From Bryum argenteum (lineage: Eukaryota > Streptophyta > Bryopsida > Bryales > Bryaceae), in assembly GCA_037043015.1 (NCBI GenBank), contig CM073321.1, positions 20,705,001-20,769,000 on the forward strand: DNA of 64,000 nucleotides. Direction: 5' to 3'. Below are positions 36,845-48,931 of this stretch, one piece after another (position 1 is the first letter of the stretch; every line of letters begins with the position of its first letter). The notes under the pieces are model-generated. The model was not told the DNA's origin, ran no database searches, and was given only the letters and a program-made list of their open reading frames with translations. The translations under genes were made by a program, and so were the position numbers.

Positions 36845-37659
36845 AGATTAGAAAATTATTTTATACCATGTAAGAAATAATATTGCTCATAAGAACACGC
36901 AAAAAATGACATGTACATGAGTGCACATTGTTCAAATTTGACATCATAATGCATAACGTGTATGAAAATGTTCATTTACAGGCACAGTCGTCTATGTTTG
37001 CATCAATAATGAGGTCTTCTCAAACATTGTACATTGTTGACATATCTACGTCAAAGTCCACAATATATTATCCATGTTTTCTTCAACCATGGAGGTGAAT
37101 AAAACCATACATGGAACGCGATCATGCAATTGGAAATCTCAATTCTCCCTACAAATTCTAGACATATCATTATTAAATATATACATTGACGGGGACTGTA
37201 AAGCGTTTACTTTGCATTCATGCGAAGCGTTTGTACTATTTGTCTACCATGGCAATAGATACATTTTCATTCAACTTGAGTTCGTAGTTGTGCTCTCAAG
37301 GATCAAATGGATATTGTTCCTCATAGAACCCTACATAGAACTTAGTTTAGCTATCTTCAGATCCGAAGTTGATTCGCCCGCTCTTGGCTTCCAAGCTGTT
37401 ATGATACATGATGTAATAAAACATGTTGGATCCATTGTTCGATCTTCATACCACACGTTCCCTTATTGCGTCTCCCATCCCACATACGTATCCATTTTCA
37501 TATGTTGTCTAGCTGCAAGAGTCGAATATTGAATTTGGATCATAAGCAGATGAGCGAGATCTAGATTTGGGTTTGTTATGGCCCTAGCAAGCCATAATGG
37601 CTTTAAGTTATCTTCAGTAAGACGCACTGCAATAAAATATCCTGCAAACGTATCACGAT

Positions 37660-39948
37660 TTACATGGAAGAAGCACGTGGACGGTCACCGATACGTCCAA
37701 CAAAGGGTGCATCCTCCGCATCATTTTCCAGTAGAGTTCCATCTCTATGTATGAAATCAACCTCGTCAAGGACAATTCTTGAAGTTGGCCATAATCCATC
37801 AACTAAACTTTCACGTCGCTCGATTGTTGCATTAAGAGCAACTCTAACACCTTCCCAATAATCTCTTGAAGGATTATTCTGTCGTCTAAATTCTCCAGAG
37901 AGATCTTTATCAGCCATTCCTGTCCAATATGCAATGTACCCATTTAGCCCTTTCTTGATATTATCAAGTCAACGCATCTGTTTGGAGAGGACAAGTTTAG
38001 GTTGACTAAATGGAACACAAGGTTGTCCATATTTATTCTCGCCCCACAAGCGACTTCCCTTGCCATGCTCTGGTAGCCAATCCTTGTCTGTACACAAATT
38101 CTTGTACTCCATAAGAGGCCACCCATTAGAATCCATGAAGAAGTTAAATTGCTTTGCCTAGGACTAGCCTAATAGAAATTCACCGCATGAGTTTAGATAA
38201 CCATCGCAAAATTGCTTGAAATTGGGAACCTCCTCAATTAAGTGGGAAATGACAGGTTGTGTTTCACGGTCCATAAAGAATTTCATAAGTCTTGGAATTG
38301 TCAGATAGTCACTTGTATTCAACTCCGTGCTCTATCGGCGGAATGTGGCATCTATATCTTTGTGCGTGTGTCCAACTATGAAGAAGTTCATGTACACTTC
38401 ACGGAAGATTCCTTTGTATACAAGGAGTGAACAAAAGGCCAAAAGCCATCTATTTTTATTGTCCCCTGAAGCATTATGTAGTTGCAAGACTAGTATAGGA
38501 GACAAAGCTTGAGCACGGACGAGAACATCTGGTTAAGGAAAAAGGGAGTCAAGGCATGTATCTGAACCTTGCAGAACCACTTTGGTTAATGTGGATTGAG
38601 TATTCTCATTTGAAGAAAGCTTACAAGATGAATTCCGAGGTTGTCCTTTGAGATCACGTAGAAGCTTTGCGAGAGATCCAATGGTTGCGTTTGACTTTGC
38701 TTTGAAGATGTCAAGGCCATAGTGCGCGTACTTAACATCTATATGACCATGGGCAATCATTCCGGAATAACAACGGGCCTTTTCGTGTAAGAATTTGTCG
38801 TCCTAGTCTTGTGAGAAAAGTGTGGAGACGCGGTCTTGGAGTGATCCATTTTATGATGAATGATGGTCAACAGCTTGTGAGCAGAATCATTGGAAAGGGT
38901 CCGATTGAAATAGTATAGTTCTCTATGTGCCGATTGAGAGATGAGGTGGTTTTCCAATTATTCGACTACTTCTTCTATGCATATCATAGAAGTGTGCAAG
39001 TACACTGCAATTGCTTGTATGTATCACACAAGCCACATCAAGAAAAAGTGTCACCACAAACCTTTGTGGCAAATTTTGGAAATGAAGAATGCCAAATGTT
39101 ACTCAAGCCACTTGAAGTAATTGGCAAAACCTCAAATCTTGTATTCATCTCATTGATGTGAGCTAACTTGTCGCTCCAACAAAACGCAGACGGCAAAACC
39201 ATTGCACGGACTTTTCCACCATCGCGAGCGTCCTTGTTTTGTGTGGCATTTTGTCGGCATCTGAAACTATGAGCGTTTGAAGTGTCGCAGCTGCTTGGAC
39301 CGTATGTAACCGGGGTTATTTTAGCCCCACATTCTCGTGACCCTCAACTTGTTTCGCACTTTTGGACATTTCCCTCAACTTGTAGAACGTAGCTTTAGAA
39401 ATACCATGAATGATCTACCAAGCAGTAGGACACACTTCTCTACCTTTCAAGGTAATTCACTCCAAGCGAGCGAGGTCCTTGAGGATTTGTCTATCGACCT
39501 CAAGGAGATACTTCTTTTGAGCATTGACCCCATCATTCACATGTAGTTGAGAGCAAATATCATGAATTTGTCCTTGTGGAAACGGTCGTAAACAATTTCC
39601 CTCACAACACGTTTGTGTGGAGAGTGCAATGAAAGAACCTGGCGCAAGCAAGGTATTTCTCTTGGGTGGAGCAACATTGTCCACTCTTTCATGCATAGTT
39701 TTGTATGAACGAACACCTTCCCGCCTTCTTGGATTAAGTGCTTTCTTGGCCTCTTTGTACTTTTGAGTCTGCTCATGGTCGTAGAGACCCACGCCATCCA
39801 ACAAAACATGTTTTGTGTTCCATGCGTGAATTGACGACATCTCTCCGGACGAAAAATGCACCGCTGATAGGGACTCTGCTATTTGAACCATAATTTGATT
39901 TTCACCAAGAATTGAGCTTTCTTTCACATCATCCAAATCCAGATCCAA
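37660..39948 (-). pseudogene. DUF7869-type transposase-like gene, copy 1, decayed
   Basis: Reading down the minus strand I see an N-terminal helix block (YGISKATFYKLREMSKSAKQ, near 39400), DADKMPHKTRTL (near 39220), NATIGSLAKLLRDLKGQPR (near 38670), LQLHNASGDNKNRWLLAF (near 38490) and NFFIVGHTHKDIDATFRR (near 38380). These fit the widespread eukaryotic DUF7869 family, which has spaced acidic residues like a DDE nuclease (...LDN..DNKNR...GHTH.DID...). The first of these Asp is His here. Stops and shifts are frequent. The open piece at 39457-39948 may be its N-terminal part and 37660-38130 its C-terminal part, but both assignments are uncertain. A second diverged copy lies at 50776-54827. Confidence 0.62.
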
Positions 39949-40339
39949 GCTCTAGCACTATACTTTGCCTACGTCCAAACCTTCATTGTTGCAAAGAGTC
40001 ACCTCTTTTAAGATCCATTTGGAACGAGGAATGCCAAATCTATTTTCAAAGTAATGAAATACCCAAATTTAAATTTGAGGGATGATTGAGATAATCTTAG
40101 AATTTCTTGCGACATGTTGACAAATCAACCACCGATGTATGTGACATTGTACTCTTGTAAGTATTGTAAAAGAGGTGAAGATGAGCGTTGCAAGGAAACA
40201 CTAATTGTCAACCCGACAATACCTCAGAGAACGAGGTGAATTATATGTTCTCAACGGGGATGTCACGGCGTCCGGACGTCCGCTGGGAGTGCAGAGACTG
40301 TCTGTGACTTAGAGATTTTAGACTTTTTACTAAGGGTAA

Positions 40340-40572
40340 ATGGCCGTCGGTGTATGTTTATTAGCCGGTCTACGCCAGCGACCAGCCCTTGAGGTGGCCG
40401 TCGGCCCGGCCGCCCGGGCCGGCCGTCGACCAGGGCGACCACCTCCGAGGTGGCGGTCGGCTTGGGCGACCGGCCTCCGGTCTGGCCCTCGGCCCAGGCA
40501 CCCGGCCTCCGATAAGGCCCTCGGTCCACGCAGCCGGCCGTCGGCCTAGGCGACCGCTTTCTGGCCGGATGA
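40340..40572. repeat. GC-rich tandem island, left (GGCCGTCGGCC type)
   Basis: Imperfect units of about 30-32 bases, such as GGTCTGGCCCTCGGCCCAGG then CACCCGGCCTCC, repeat about six times. The segment is extremely GC-rich against its flanks. Open frames on both strands here come from the base composition. It sits just upstream of a TATA box and the hAT gene. Confidence 0.75.
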
Positions 40573-40645
40573 CTTGCTAGCAATATCTAACGGTCCTTGG
40601 AGCATGCCATTTTCAAACTGCAACGGTCATATTCAGAGTAAGATG

Positions 40646-40657
40646 GTATATAAGAGA
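40646..40657 (+). promoter_or_regulatory. TATA box ahead of the hAT gene
   Basis: GGTATATAAGAG is followed 25-35 bases later by CTTACTTCACTTCC-type sequence suited to transcription initiation. It lies between the GC-rich island and the hAT reading frames. Confidence 0.5.
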
Positions 40658-40919
40658 AGAGACATAGAGTCTTACTTCACTTCCAAATTTTGAACACTTT
40701 TCAAGGGCTATGAGCTACATAATTCCTCTTATGTATACATTGCTTGGTAAGTATTGAGTTCGGAAGTGAGGATTTCCGAAAAAAAACTCTTGCCATTTTT
40801 TTTCACGTCCCAGTTCCACCACTGTTGTGACTTTGAGGTGTCCTATTTATCAAAATGGGTCCTGCTGCATATGAGCCTTGGTTTAGAGACACCAAGTAGG
40901 AAGGCAAAAGAGGTAGGTC

Positions 40920-43310
40920 CTTCATACAATACACCTTATGTCACGTAAAAGTTTCCAAGAAGAAGAGTCGGAATTTGAGTCATTACAAGTATGAGAGGAT
41001 TCTTAGACATCGAGATCCGAGTTCTGCCCTGTGCCCAAAGCTGCCTACGCAAATTAGGCAGCTATTTTAAAAATGTGGCAAGGAGTTCCCTCCATAGAAC
41101 GGAGAACTGGACGGATTTCTTGGTGAATGTTCCCTCACTCCATCCGCAGACGTTTCGGGTGCCTCAAAACATGGCATTCCAGAAACTAACTAGAGTGACT
41201 CTTCTGTAGGGTCCTCTTAAGGCACCCTCATAATTTCAGCAAATCCTGTGGTTGGAGCAACCTCCGCTTCTTCCATCTTCATAAGAGGAATTAAGGATAA
41301 TCGCCCGATGATTGGATCTATGAAGCAAACCAAACAATCATCAATTGAAGCTACTTTTGCAGAAGTGGATAAGCGAGAGTTGGATAAACTTTGGGCGAAA
41401 TTTTTCTACGAAGCAAATATACTATATTCAGTAGCCCAAAATGATGCGTTCAAAGCACTAGTACTGAAGACTGCTCGATTTTGAAAATCCTATGCTCCAC
41501 CATCTTATCGGACAAGGTTGTTGGGAGATGTAAAGACCGAGTTACAAATAAAACTAGATAGTAGACATCGAAGAATGGTTAAGTTTATGAAGAGACGACG
41601 AATGCCCCTAGCTGTGTATCGTAAACACGAGGCAAAATTCAGCCTACTGATGCCTGGGAAAACATGATTTGCTAGCCAATTCTTAATGATAGATCGCCTC
41701 TTGGAGGTCAAGACATCATTGGAGCAAGTTGTTGTTGATCCTATGTTCATAGCCTATACCTCAAAGAAGACGGTATCAACAAGAGATAAGCTTATATTCT
41801 CCCGTAAGGTCAAAAAGGTGGTGTTGAGCGATGATTTTTGGGAGCAATGCGGAAGATTACGGGCAAGGCTTGGCATATCATTCGTGATCTTGGAAAGCAA
41901 GTCCATATTTTGCATGCACCGCCATTCTCTTTGGAACCACATCTGGTGGCCACCGCAAAAGAAAAGTTTTACCATCGGAAACGCTTCATGACAACTGATC
42001 TGCTTGGTGCAGCACTTCTGAATCCTTATGTACTACGTGACGAAGAGTTAGCTAGCGATCCTAATCTTACAATAGCTTATAAGCGTGATTTACAAAACTA
42101 TGTTTCGGAGGATTATTCAGACGTGGTGAATGAATTTCTTGTGTTCCGAGTAAGGGGTCCACCATTCCATGACATGGTGAAGCCTAAGACTTAAAAAATA
42201 GCTCCACATGCATGGTGGAAGTTTGAGGGTGCTTGTGCTAAACTCCTCTCTCCAACTGCAAAGCGAATACTAGCACGGTCTGTGTCCTCGTCGGCTTGCA
42301 AACGCAATTGGAGTAGCTACTCTTATGTTCACGACAAGAAACGGAATCGGTTACTACCGGGGAGAGCTGATGACTTGGTCTACATATTTTCCAACTCGAA
42401 ATTGCTTGCGAATAATAAGTTGAGTGACGATGGGCGCTGGTATAGAGAGAACTTGGATTTAGAGGAAGACCAGGTACATGAAAACGATGAGGAAGCTGTC
42501 GAGCACGATTCAGAGTTTGATGACAATGATATTTTTGAATTTGGTGATGAAGACGATAATATGACTTTCTTCCCTGCTTCAAATGATGAAGATGCTCTAA
42601 ATGTTCATAATGCTAAGGGTGATTTTATCGCTGATGGTGTTTCGGCAAATGATTTAGAGGATCAACAGCCGTTAGCACGGTTAATGACACAAGGCGACAC
42701 GGACAAATCCAATAACATCCCACGTGCTATCGCTAATGGTTTAGGGTTGGAAAAGGAGGCGATAGACGTGAAAACCACCGCGTGCAATACTAGTGCCGGA
42801 AGTATGAGCTCTGATCCGGCCTTCGAGAATATCGCATCATGTAGTAAGGATCAACTATCTTTACCATGTGCTACTCCCCGCGCTTTATTTCAACCCTCTT
42901 CTGTAGGGGTTACGACAACCTTGGAGAAACCCTCAATGGGTTTGGTATCCCTTTCAAGAGCCAAATATGGCATCATCTCTAGTGACTCTGATGTACCTTT
43001 GGGCAGGTATTTAAAAAATGCCAAAGTTCCTCGTACTGCCATGGGGTTACAACACATGCTTGGCACTTTTAAGTCGCATAAACGTAAATCTGCAACGGTT
43101 CCAATTATTCTGCCGAAAAAACCAAAGATCCCTGTTAATCCTCAAGAATTTGGTACTTGGCATAAATATGGGAATACACAATGTTTAGAGAACAAGCCCA
43201 AGATCAAACAAGAGGTTCTGAGCGATTATGAATATGATCCTATGGGGTGTGATGGAGCTAAAGAGAAGGGAGACAGCGAATATGAACAATCCTTTGATGC
43301 TGATGAGTAG
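40920..43310 (+). pseudogene. hAT-family transposase with C-terminal dimerisation domain, mildly broken
   Basis: Blocks in order: a possible BED-like N-terminus (about 40930-41080, weak); KRELDKLWAKFFYEANILYS (near 41370) followed by a DUF659-like region; LGKQVHILHAPPFSLEPHLV (near 41900); LLGAALLNPYVLRD (near 42010); HAWWKFEGACAKLLSPTAKR and VSSSACKRNWSSYSYVHDKK (42209-42345), which is the hAT dimerisation domain; and then DDLVYIFSNSKLL. Downstream is an unusual acidic tail of roughly 300 residues up to 43310, with DEEAVEHDSEFDDND. A few stops and shifts separate the blocks (near 41483, 41670, 41840 and 42194). The catalytic core is too broken to check all acids. It faces the RING gene tail to tail, with about 390 bases between. 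Confidence 0.75.
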
Positions 43311-43702
43311 TTAAATTTTGCTTTTTTATATAGTATAGGTTCATTGAACTTATCCTTATTATAGATATTGTAGTCATAGTTTTCCGTAGTACTTTATTGT
43401 TATACTCCAAATGCATTCGGAGTTTCTATTGTCTACATGACTACTCAATGTGTTGAAAAATTATGTATATCTCTACATACTTGTCGCACAATGGTCTTGA
43501 CTCTCGAGCATAGAGAAGAAATGCACTTTAAACCCAAAAAATTGGAACCCTTTACTTCAAAAATAATGCCCCATGAGTCAATGGTGGCATTTTCATCATT
43601 TTTAAAACATCCATACAAACTAGGAAAAGCCTATCTCTATCCGTTCAAACTAAAGGTCCTATCTACCTAGTTCTATTCCGTTCAATCTAAAGGTACATTC
43701 GA

Positions 43703-46318
43703 TTAATCAAATTGAGTTATAGTACGAGTACGCGGTCTTTGGCTTGGATGGGAAATTCTACCGCCCTCTTCATATTCCCGATCCACGCCTGCAATTTCGC
43801 GGCTCATCTCCGCCTCCCAACTATCCTCCCCATCTTCGCCATCTTCCCTCTTCCGCTTTCGCCTAGGTTCTACTTGCTTGTCACGCAAGATTTCCATAGC
43901 CTCCTCGATTTGTGCAACGACATCGTGTACAATACCTTTGAAATCATTCATTAATATGAATGATACTTCTTTTAGATATAAAATACATGTCCTCCAAAAT
44001 GAAATGGCATCATCCATACGCTTATCAAACTTTTGCACCGCATCCCAATAAATGACCTCCACATCTTGAAAAGAATTTTCAGCTATCAAAGTCCGGTATA
44101 TCGCGGCTTCTTCCAATTTTGCAAGGACCATAGCTCTTCCAATTGGGGTATGATTGTACTTCTCCTACTCGACTCCTAAGCCGGTTGAATCTGTTACTTC
44201 GTGCCACGAACCATCTTATCCCTTTTCCACTCTCTTTCGAGGAAATCGAAAGAAACGATTGTGTTCGATGCTCCAATGTCCTCTAAAATTACAACAAAAC
44301 AACTCTCGTTGCTCTTTATCTTTAATATTCCTCGCCTTTATCCGTACTTCGTAATCTTGTGTCATCCAAAATAAGGGATCTCTTTCTCCACCATATTGAA
44401 AGCTTAGTTGGTGTTTTGATTTGGACGTACTCCACTCAAGTGCATTTCTCCAATCAGAGTAGTGTAGAAATTTCTTTGGGAGTTGATCCGGGCGAAGATT
44501 CCATTGGTTGAACTTGTGCCCTGGTGGCATAAGATCTGGTATGCCCATCATCTCGTAGAATCTCATGCTAAATGGAGAGCGACATACCGGACATACCAAT
44601 TTTTTCATGGCATATCAACATATGCAAGTGACATGAAAGTTATGGCTACATTGGCCCAACGTATATGCTGCCTCTGGACCAAAATGATGTAGGCACACTG
44701 CACATTTGTCCTTAAGTATTGCCGGAGGAGGGTTGCATGTGTTGATTACAATGCGAGCTGACTCTTGTAGGTGCAATGAGAATCTGTTGTACGGCGCCAT
44801 CCTTCCTCTATCTCCAAAGTCCAATCAACATCATTGTTTCTCCTCATCTTAGAGTAATTTGTACGCTCCATCATATCTTCTGCATCGTCCCAAAAAGTGA
44901 CCTCTATGGGGTCATAATGTCATTTTGTACTCAACCTATTGAACATCTTTAATAAAGTATCTACAACTGCACGTGAATCTCTTGATTAGCTGCAATAGAT
45001 TTGAGATCGTCTTGTGCCTTCGAAACCAAGCTCTCCGTGTCTTGAAGTCGATGAACCCATTCCAACCATGGTAGTGTGCATTCTTGGAGTGGTGTAGAAT
45101 CTAAAGTTATCAAGGTGTTTCGTAATGCCTCCTATTCAGCAACTGCCTCATCTCTCCTTTTACTTGTAGCCTCCAACTTCATTAACCATGCTTCCGCACC
45201 ATCCTCCAATTTTGCATCTGCAACATCCCGCTCCTTATTCGCAGCCTCCAGCTTCATCGCCCATGCTCGTGCATCTTCTAGTGCATTATCTCTCTCCTTA
45301 TTTGCTATCTCTAACTTCATCGCCCACGCACTTTCATCATCGTTTATTTCCACAATTCTCTTTTCCTTATCTTCTTCACAATTCTCTTTACCACCTGCAT
45401 CATATTGTGAAAGAAAAAGACTAGATGAAGTCCCTTGAGTGTTCTTTGTGATGCAGCACACTCTTCCGCTTCTTTTGAGTCTTCTATCGGAACCCGAGGT
45501 ACACTGCGAAGTGCTTTTTCAAACTTTGCATCAATGTCGACAGAACGTTTGCCAAGCACCCGAAATGATTGCAATTTCTTATTGCTTGGTACCGTACGCA
45601 AAATCTACTCCAGATTAACTATCATACCAGGATCGGGATCCGTCCCAATGACATCTGCTACTGATTTGGTTTCCCCTGGTTCACTTGGCCCTGCGTCCTC
45701 TGATGTTGGTACCAGGGTTACGTGAGGTTCTCTAACTACTTATGTATCTTTGAGCCTATCAATTATTGTTGGTTTTATAAGTGGAGCATCCATGGCAACC
45801 GTGTTCCTTCCATCCTCCTTCTGTGTCGTGGTTGTTGGAGGAGAATCTCTCACTGCCGTCTCATGAGTTTTCTTCCTCAAGTGCTGCAATAAGGCCTTTG
45901 TAGAGTTTGATTCTGGATCAAACATATCTGGGATATCCTTCTGATTTTTCCCGATTCGAAGAAGAAATGTACTACTCGCTGTGAATGTGCTCCGATAAAA
46001 TTATTGGTATTAACTTTATGACATTCTCTAGGCCAAAGTTTTCCAATGTGGTACATCTTCACATATCTCTTGCAGGTCGCCAATCTCCAGTGTTCCTCCT
46101 TTTGAAGCTCCCAACCGCTCTCAGCTTTCATGGCCACATTATCCAAGATTTCATAATGCAACTCATGTCTCGCTCCTTTTGGTTTCACTCTCTTTGACGG
46201 TGTCTCATGTAAAACCAACTCCATCTCTACCAATTCTGCCTTTGTGTTTTCTCTTGCAGGTGCCCTCAAGGTCTCTTGAGAATCAACCTCCATCTTCGTG
46301 TTATCCGTCACCGTCGCC
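43703..46318 (-). pseudogene. RING-H2 / coiled-coil protein gene, broken, paired with the hAT gene
   Basis: It starts with ATG at 46318 (MATVTDNTKMEVDSQ). There follow a nuclear-protein-like acidic/basic N-terminus, a coiled coil (about 45330-45140) built of three repeats of AWAMKLEAANKERD, and then a RING-H2 finger: CAVC (near 44710), GQCSHNFHVTC (near 44650) and CPVCRSPF (near 44595). After the RING come PDLMPPGHKFNQWNLRPDQ, a helical part and a basic tail, RRKRKRED, ending at 43703. All eight metal ligands (C3H2C3) are present, but a TGA sits inside the finger just after VTCIC. Further stops lie near 44950-44840 and 45600. A RING-H2 would predict ubiquitin-ligase activity. I do not know this domain combination; it may be a captured gene inside the same element as the hAT transposase. 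Confidence 0.6.
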
Positions 46319-46547
46319 ATGAAGAATGGGGATTATTTAAAATACTCCAAAGATCTCCAAAGTATGCAAAAATTTGATTTAGCAACCGCAAGTATCGTGT
46401 AGAACGCCCACTTCTCCTCGCCAATACAAATGCAACAAATGAGAAGCTAATGCCCACAATTGCAGCCCATTTGAGGTGGATGGATTCGAGAAGAAGTGAT
46501 GGAAAATGAGGGCCAAGGGCCATTTATCCATCAAAAATCCCAACCCT

Positions 46548-46712
46548 AATGATCGGCCGCATGAACCGGTCGGTTGGCCAATCACGACCGCGACCGATGC
46601 TGGCCGGCCGGTCCAGTCGACTAATCCTGGGCGGTTGATTCAGACGACTGATCCTGGCCGGTTGATCCGGACGACCGATGACGACTGATTGATCTGGCTG
46701 GCCGGTCTTTAT
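46548..46712. repeat. GC-rich repeat island, right (GGCCGGTY type)
   Basis: GGCCGGTTGAT, GGCCGGCCGGTCC and GCTGGCCGGTC recur with CGACTGATCCTGGCC spacers, about five times. It lies upstream of the RING gene start, mirroring the island ahead of the hAT gene. The two share the GGCCGGTC/GACCGGCC word but are otherwise diverged. Confidence 0.6.
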
Positions 46713-47224
46713 TTTTTAATTTTTTTTCCAGATGTTTTAATGAAACCTGACAAAATTTCATTGGAAAGCTTTTGATTCCTCAAAGATTTCTTTATTAGAT
46801 TCTGAATGATTATTACACAATGAATAAAAGAACCCTTTGTTGATTTCTCAAATGCTATATCTTCTTTATTCACAGATACATCTTTACTTTAATTTTTGGA
46901 ATCGAAACCATTTCCAGTCTACTCTATAAAGTACAAATCTTCACAAATTCAAAGATGTTTCATACATAAGGCAAACATTTGAGTCCAAACGGTTTCATTC
47001 TACTCTATTCTCCTTTTGTAAATTATTTGGCAATTTTCATCATTCCAAGGCGATGATCTCAACCAATAATTTTCATTGAACGTACTTTTTGGTACAAGGG
47101 TAATATTGAGATAAATTTGAATAACTTTGTAGTTGGAAATTTTATCATTGCATTAGCTTTGTTATAAGAATTTTCACTTTAATCTGAAAATGATGAAATT
47201 TTGTAAATTCTCTTGTGTACTAAT

Positions 47225-47325
47225 ACATTATGATCTCGTAATCTATGAGGCTTTGTAACTCAAACTTTGGGCCACATGACCTACAACTGTAACTCTATTA
47301 CAAGATTTTATGATTGGAATGTAAA
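47225..47325 (+). repeat. Dispersed repeat, copy 2
   Basis: This is the cleanest match among the three copies: ATGATCTCGTAATCTATGAG, then GGCCACATGACCTACAA, then TACAAGATTTTATG. Confidence 0.55.
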
Positions 47326-47420
47326 TTGCGTATCCTCATTTTGATATGGATGCGTTATTTAACTAAATATGGACAATCCACAATCCATATTTAACTAGCA
47401 CCAAAAGTGGCATGAATTGT

Positions 47421-48425
47421 TGGATCCCCCGATGCAATGGTAGTGAGTAAGCTTGAGGCATTGAGCTCATTAATTTAGGAAGTAATTTGGTGAGGAATTG
47501 GTTTGCTCAATAATAAGAAGAAAAATCTAGGGATAGATCAAGATATCCATCGATCTGTAATTGTGGTTTGAGGAGTGTATTACAATAGTTGAGAGTCATA
47601 ATTAGGAAGTAGACTAAAAAAATGTGGACTTGTCTTTTAAACATAGGAAAGTGGGAAAAAAAAAGTTACGTGATTATCAAGACGAAAGAGTAACAAACCA
47701 AATCCTCAGTAGGGGTGGGCTGTAAGAGCTATAAGTGAAATATCAAAAAGTTACACAACTACGAGTATCCATTTTGCGTCACAAGAAACACTGATCTTTG
47801 GCAAAAAATTAAACGCATAATAAAAGAAAAAAATGGCAACAAGAAAAGGACAAGAAAAAATGCCCATTACACCTGTTACACATGGCTCAGTGCCCCGATA
47901 CAAATAAGGAAATTGGCATCATTTTCTATTCACAAAATGCGGAAAAACAAAAGCAGGGGCTCAAACACAGCCATAATACATCAAATGCAAGAGTGGGGTA
48001 CAAAGAACATGACATCTTCTAGGCGAAAGATAACCAATACAAAAGACAAACATATACAAAGTTGTGGTACATCACATTGGGCGATCGCCCCATGGCAAGC
48101 GTTATTTTCATATTTTATTTTTGGAGCCATCGAATCGCTTTCAGCAAGTCGCGTCATTTGACAGAAAGCAAATGCAGTCACAGAAGCAAACGTAGTCTGT
48201 AGTTGACATGGGGGGTCCACCGATGCACTATAGTATAATAGATTTAGGAATATTTAATAAAGTCATAGAAACCAAACAGAAAGTGCACATTACGTATGCG
48301 TGGATCCCCTATGTATAAGTGAGACTTCAGAGCATGAATTTATTGTCATGCAGTGTACTAAAATACGGTGGATTCACCTGAATAAGTTATACAAATCGAT
48401 AGAGTGGGCCTCTGCATATGAGTAT
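47421..48425. repeat. Left group of CATCGGGCGATCGCCCATG-type palindromes
   Basis: Copies lie at 47421-47440, 48075-48094 (CATTGGGCGATCGCCCCATG, near-perfect), 48207-48228, 48294-48314, and weaker ones at 48364-48381 and 48396-48420. The four from 48207 are about 30-90 bases apart. Other single copies are at 50720-50745, 52521-52546 and 54207-54227. Confidence 0.6.
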
Positions 48426-48515
48426 TACTCAAACCAATATCCATGAAACACTTTGCGCATTGGACAAATAACAAAGTTTGATGGCTACTTATAGGCTATC
48501 TATACAAACGGAAAT

Positions 48516-48931
48516 AAAATTCATTACACTGATCGCTGTAACTCTTCATGGAGAGATATGAGCTCTTCAAAGCTCATTTCTGCAAATAGCTTGTGAAGGT
48601 AAACACTTCAATAGAAAGCAGCTTGAGGACCACACTGCAACTTCTTGAAGTCATTCCATATCGTCCGCACCTGGAAGAGGACTTATTGAGCTGGGGAAAC
48701 CCAATATTGAACCTGCGATATTGCTGCATAATAAATGGCTAACTTCACAGCAAAATACTTCACACAAGTGTGAAGGTACGTCCTGAAAAGTGAGCATGTC
48801 CTAGCAAGGTCGACGATGAGTTGCAAGGACTCAAAGTCTAGGTGGAACTTAAACTCCGGATTCTACAGACAGTCTATATAGATAGACTGGAAAATGAAAT
48901 CTGCAAATGTAGCGACGAAGGTCGGATCCAT
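48516..48931 (-). pseudogene. Eroded exon-like reading, family unknown
   Basis: After an acceptor-like GTTTGTAG there is a minus-strand reading of about 138 codons with only three in-frame stops (one each of TAG, TAA and TGA). It is leucine- and aromatic-rich: DPTFVATFADFIFQSIYIDC, LARTCSLFRTYLHTCVKYF, MSFEELISLHEELQRSV. So few stops in AT-rich DNA suggest a former coding exon. I cannot name it. Confidence 0.35.

Noticed and set aside
32380-37000. CACTA-type ends around the TNP2 relic
   Set aside because: A few GTAGTG or CACTA words occur but no matching inverted pair with a 3-bp duplication.
40263-40583. Open frames on both strands in the GC-rich island
   Set aside because: Base composition removes stop codons; the readings are Gly/Pro/Arg-rich without motif.
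40200-46760. Exact terminal inverted repeats for a hAT-RING element
   Set aside because: AAATGGCC-type matches exist but lie in the wrong order relative to the islands; no 8-bp duplication was seen.
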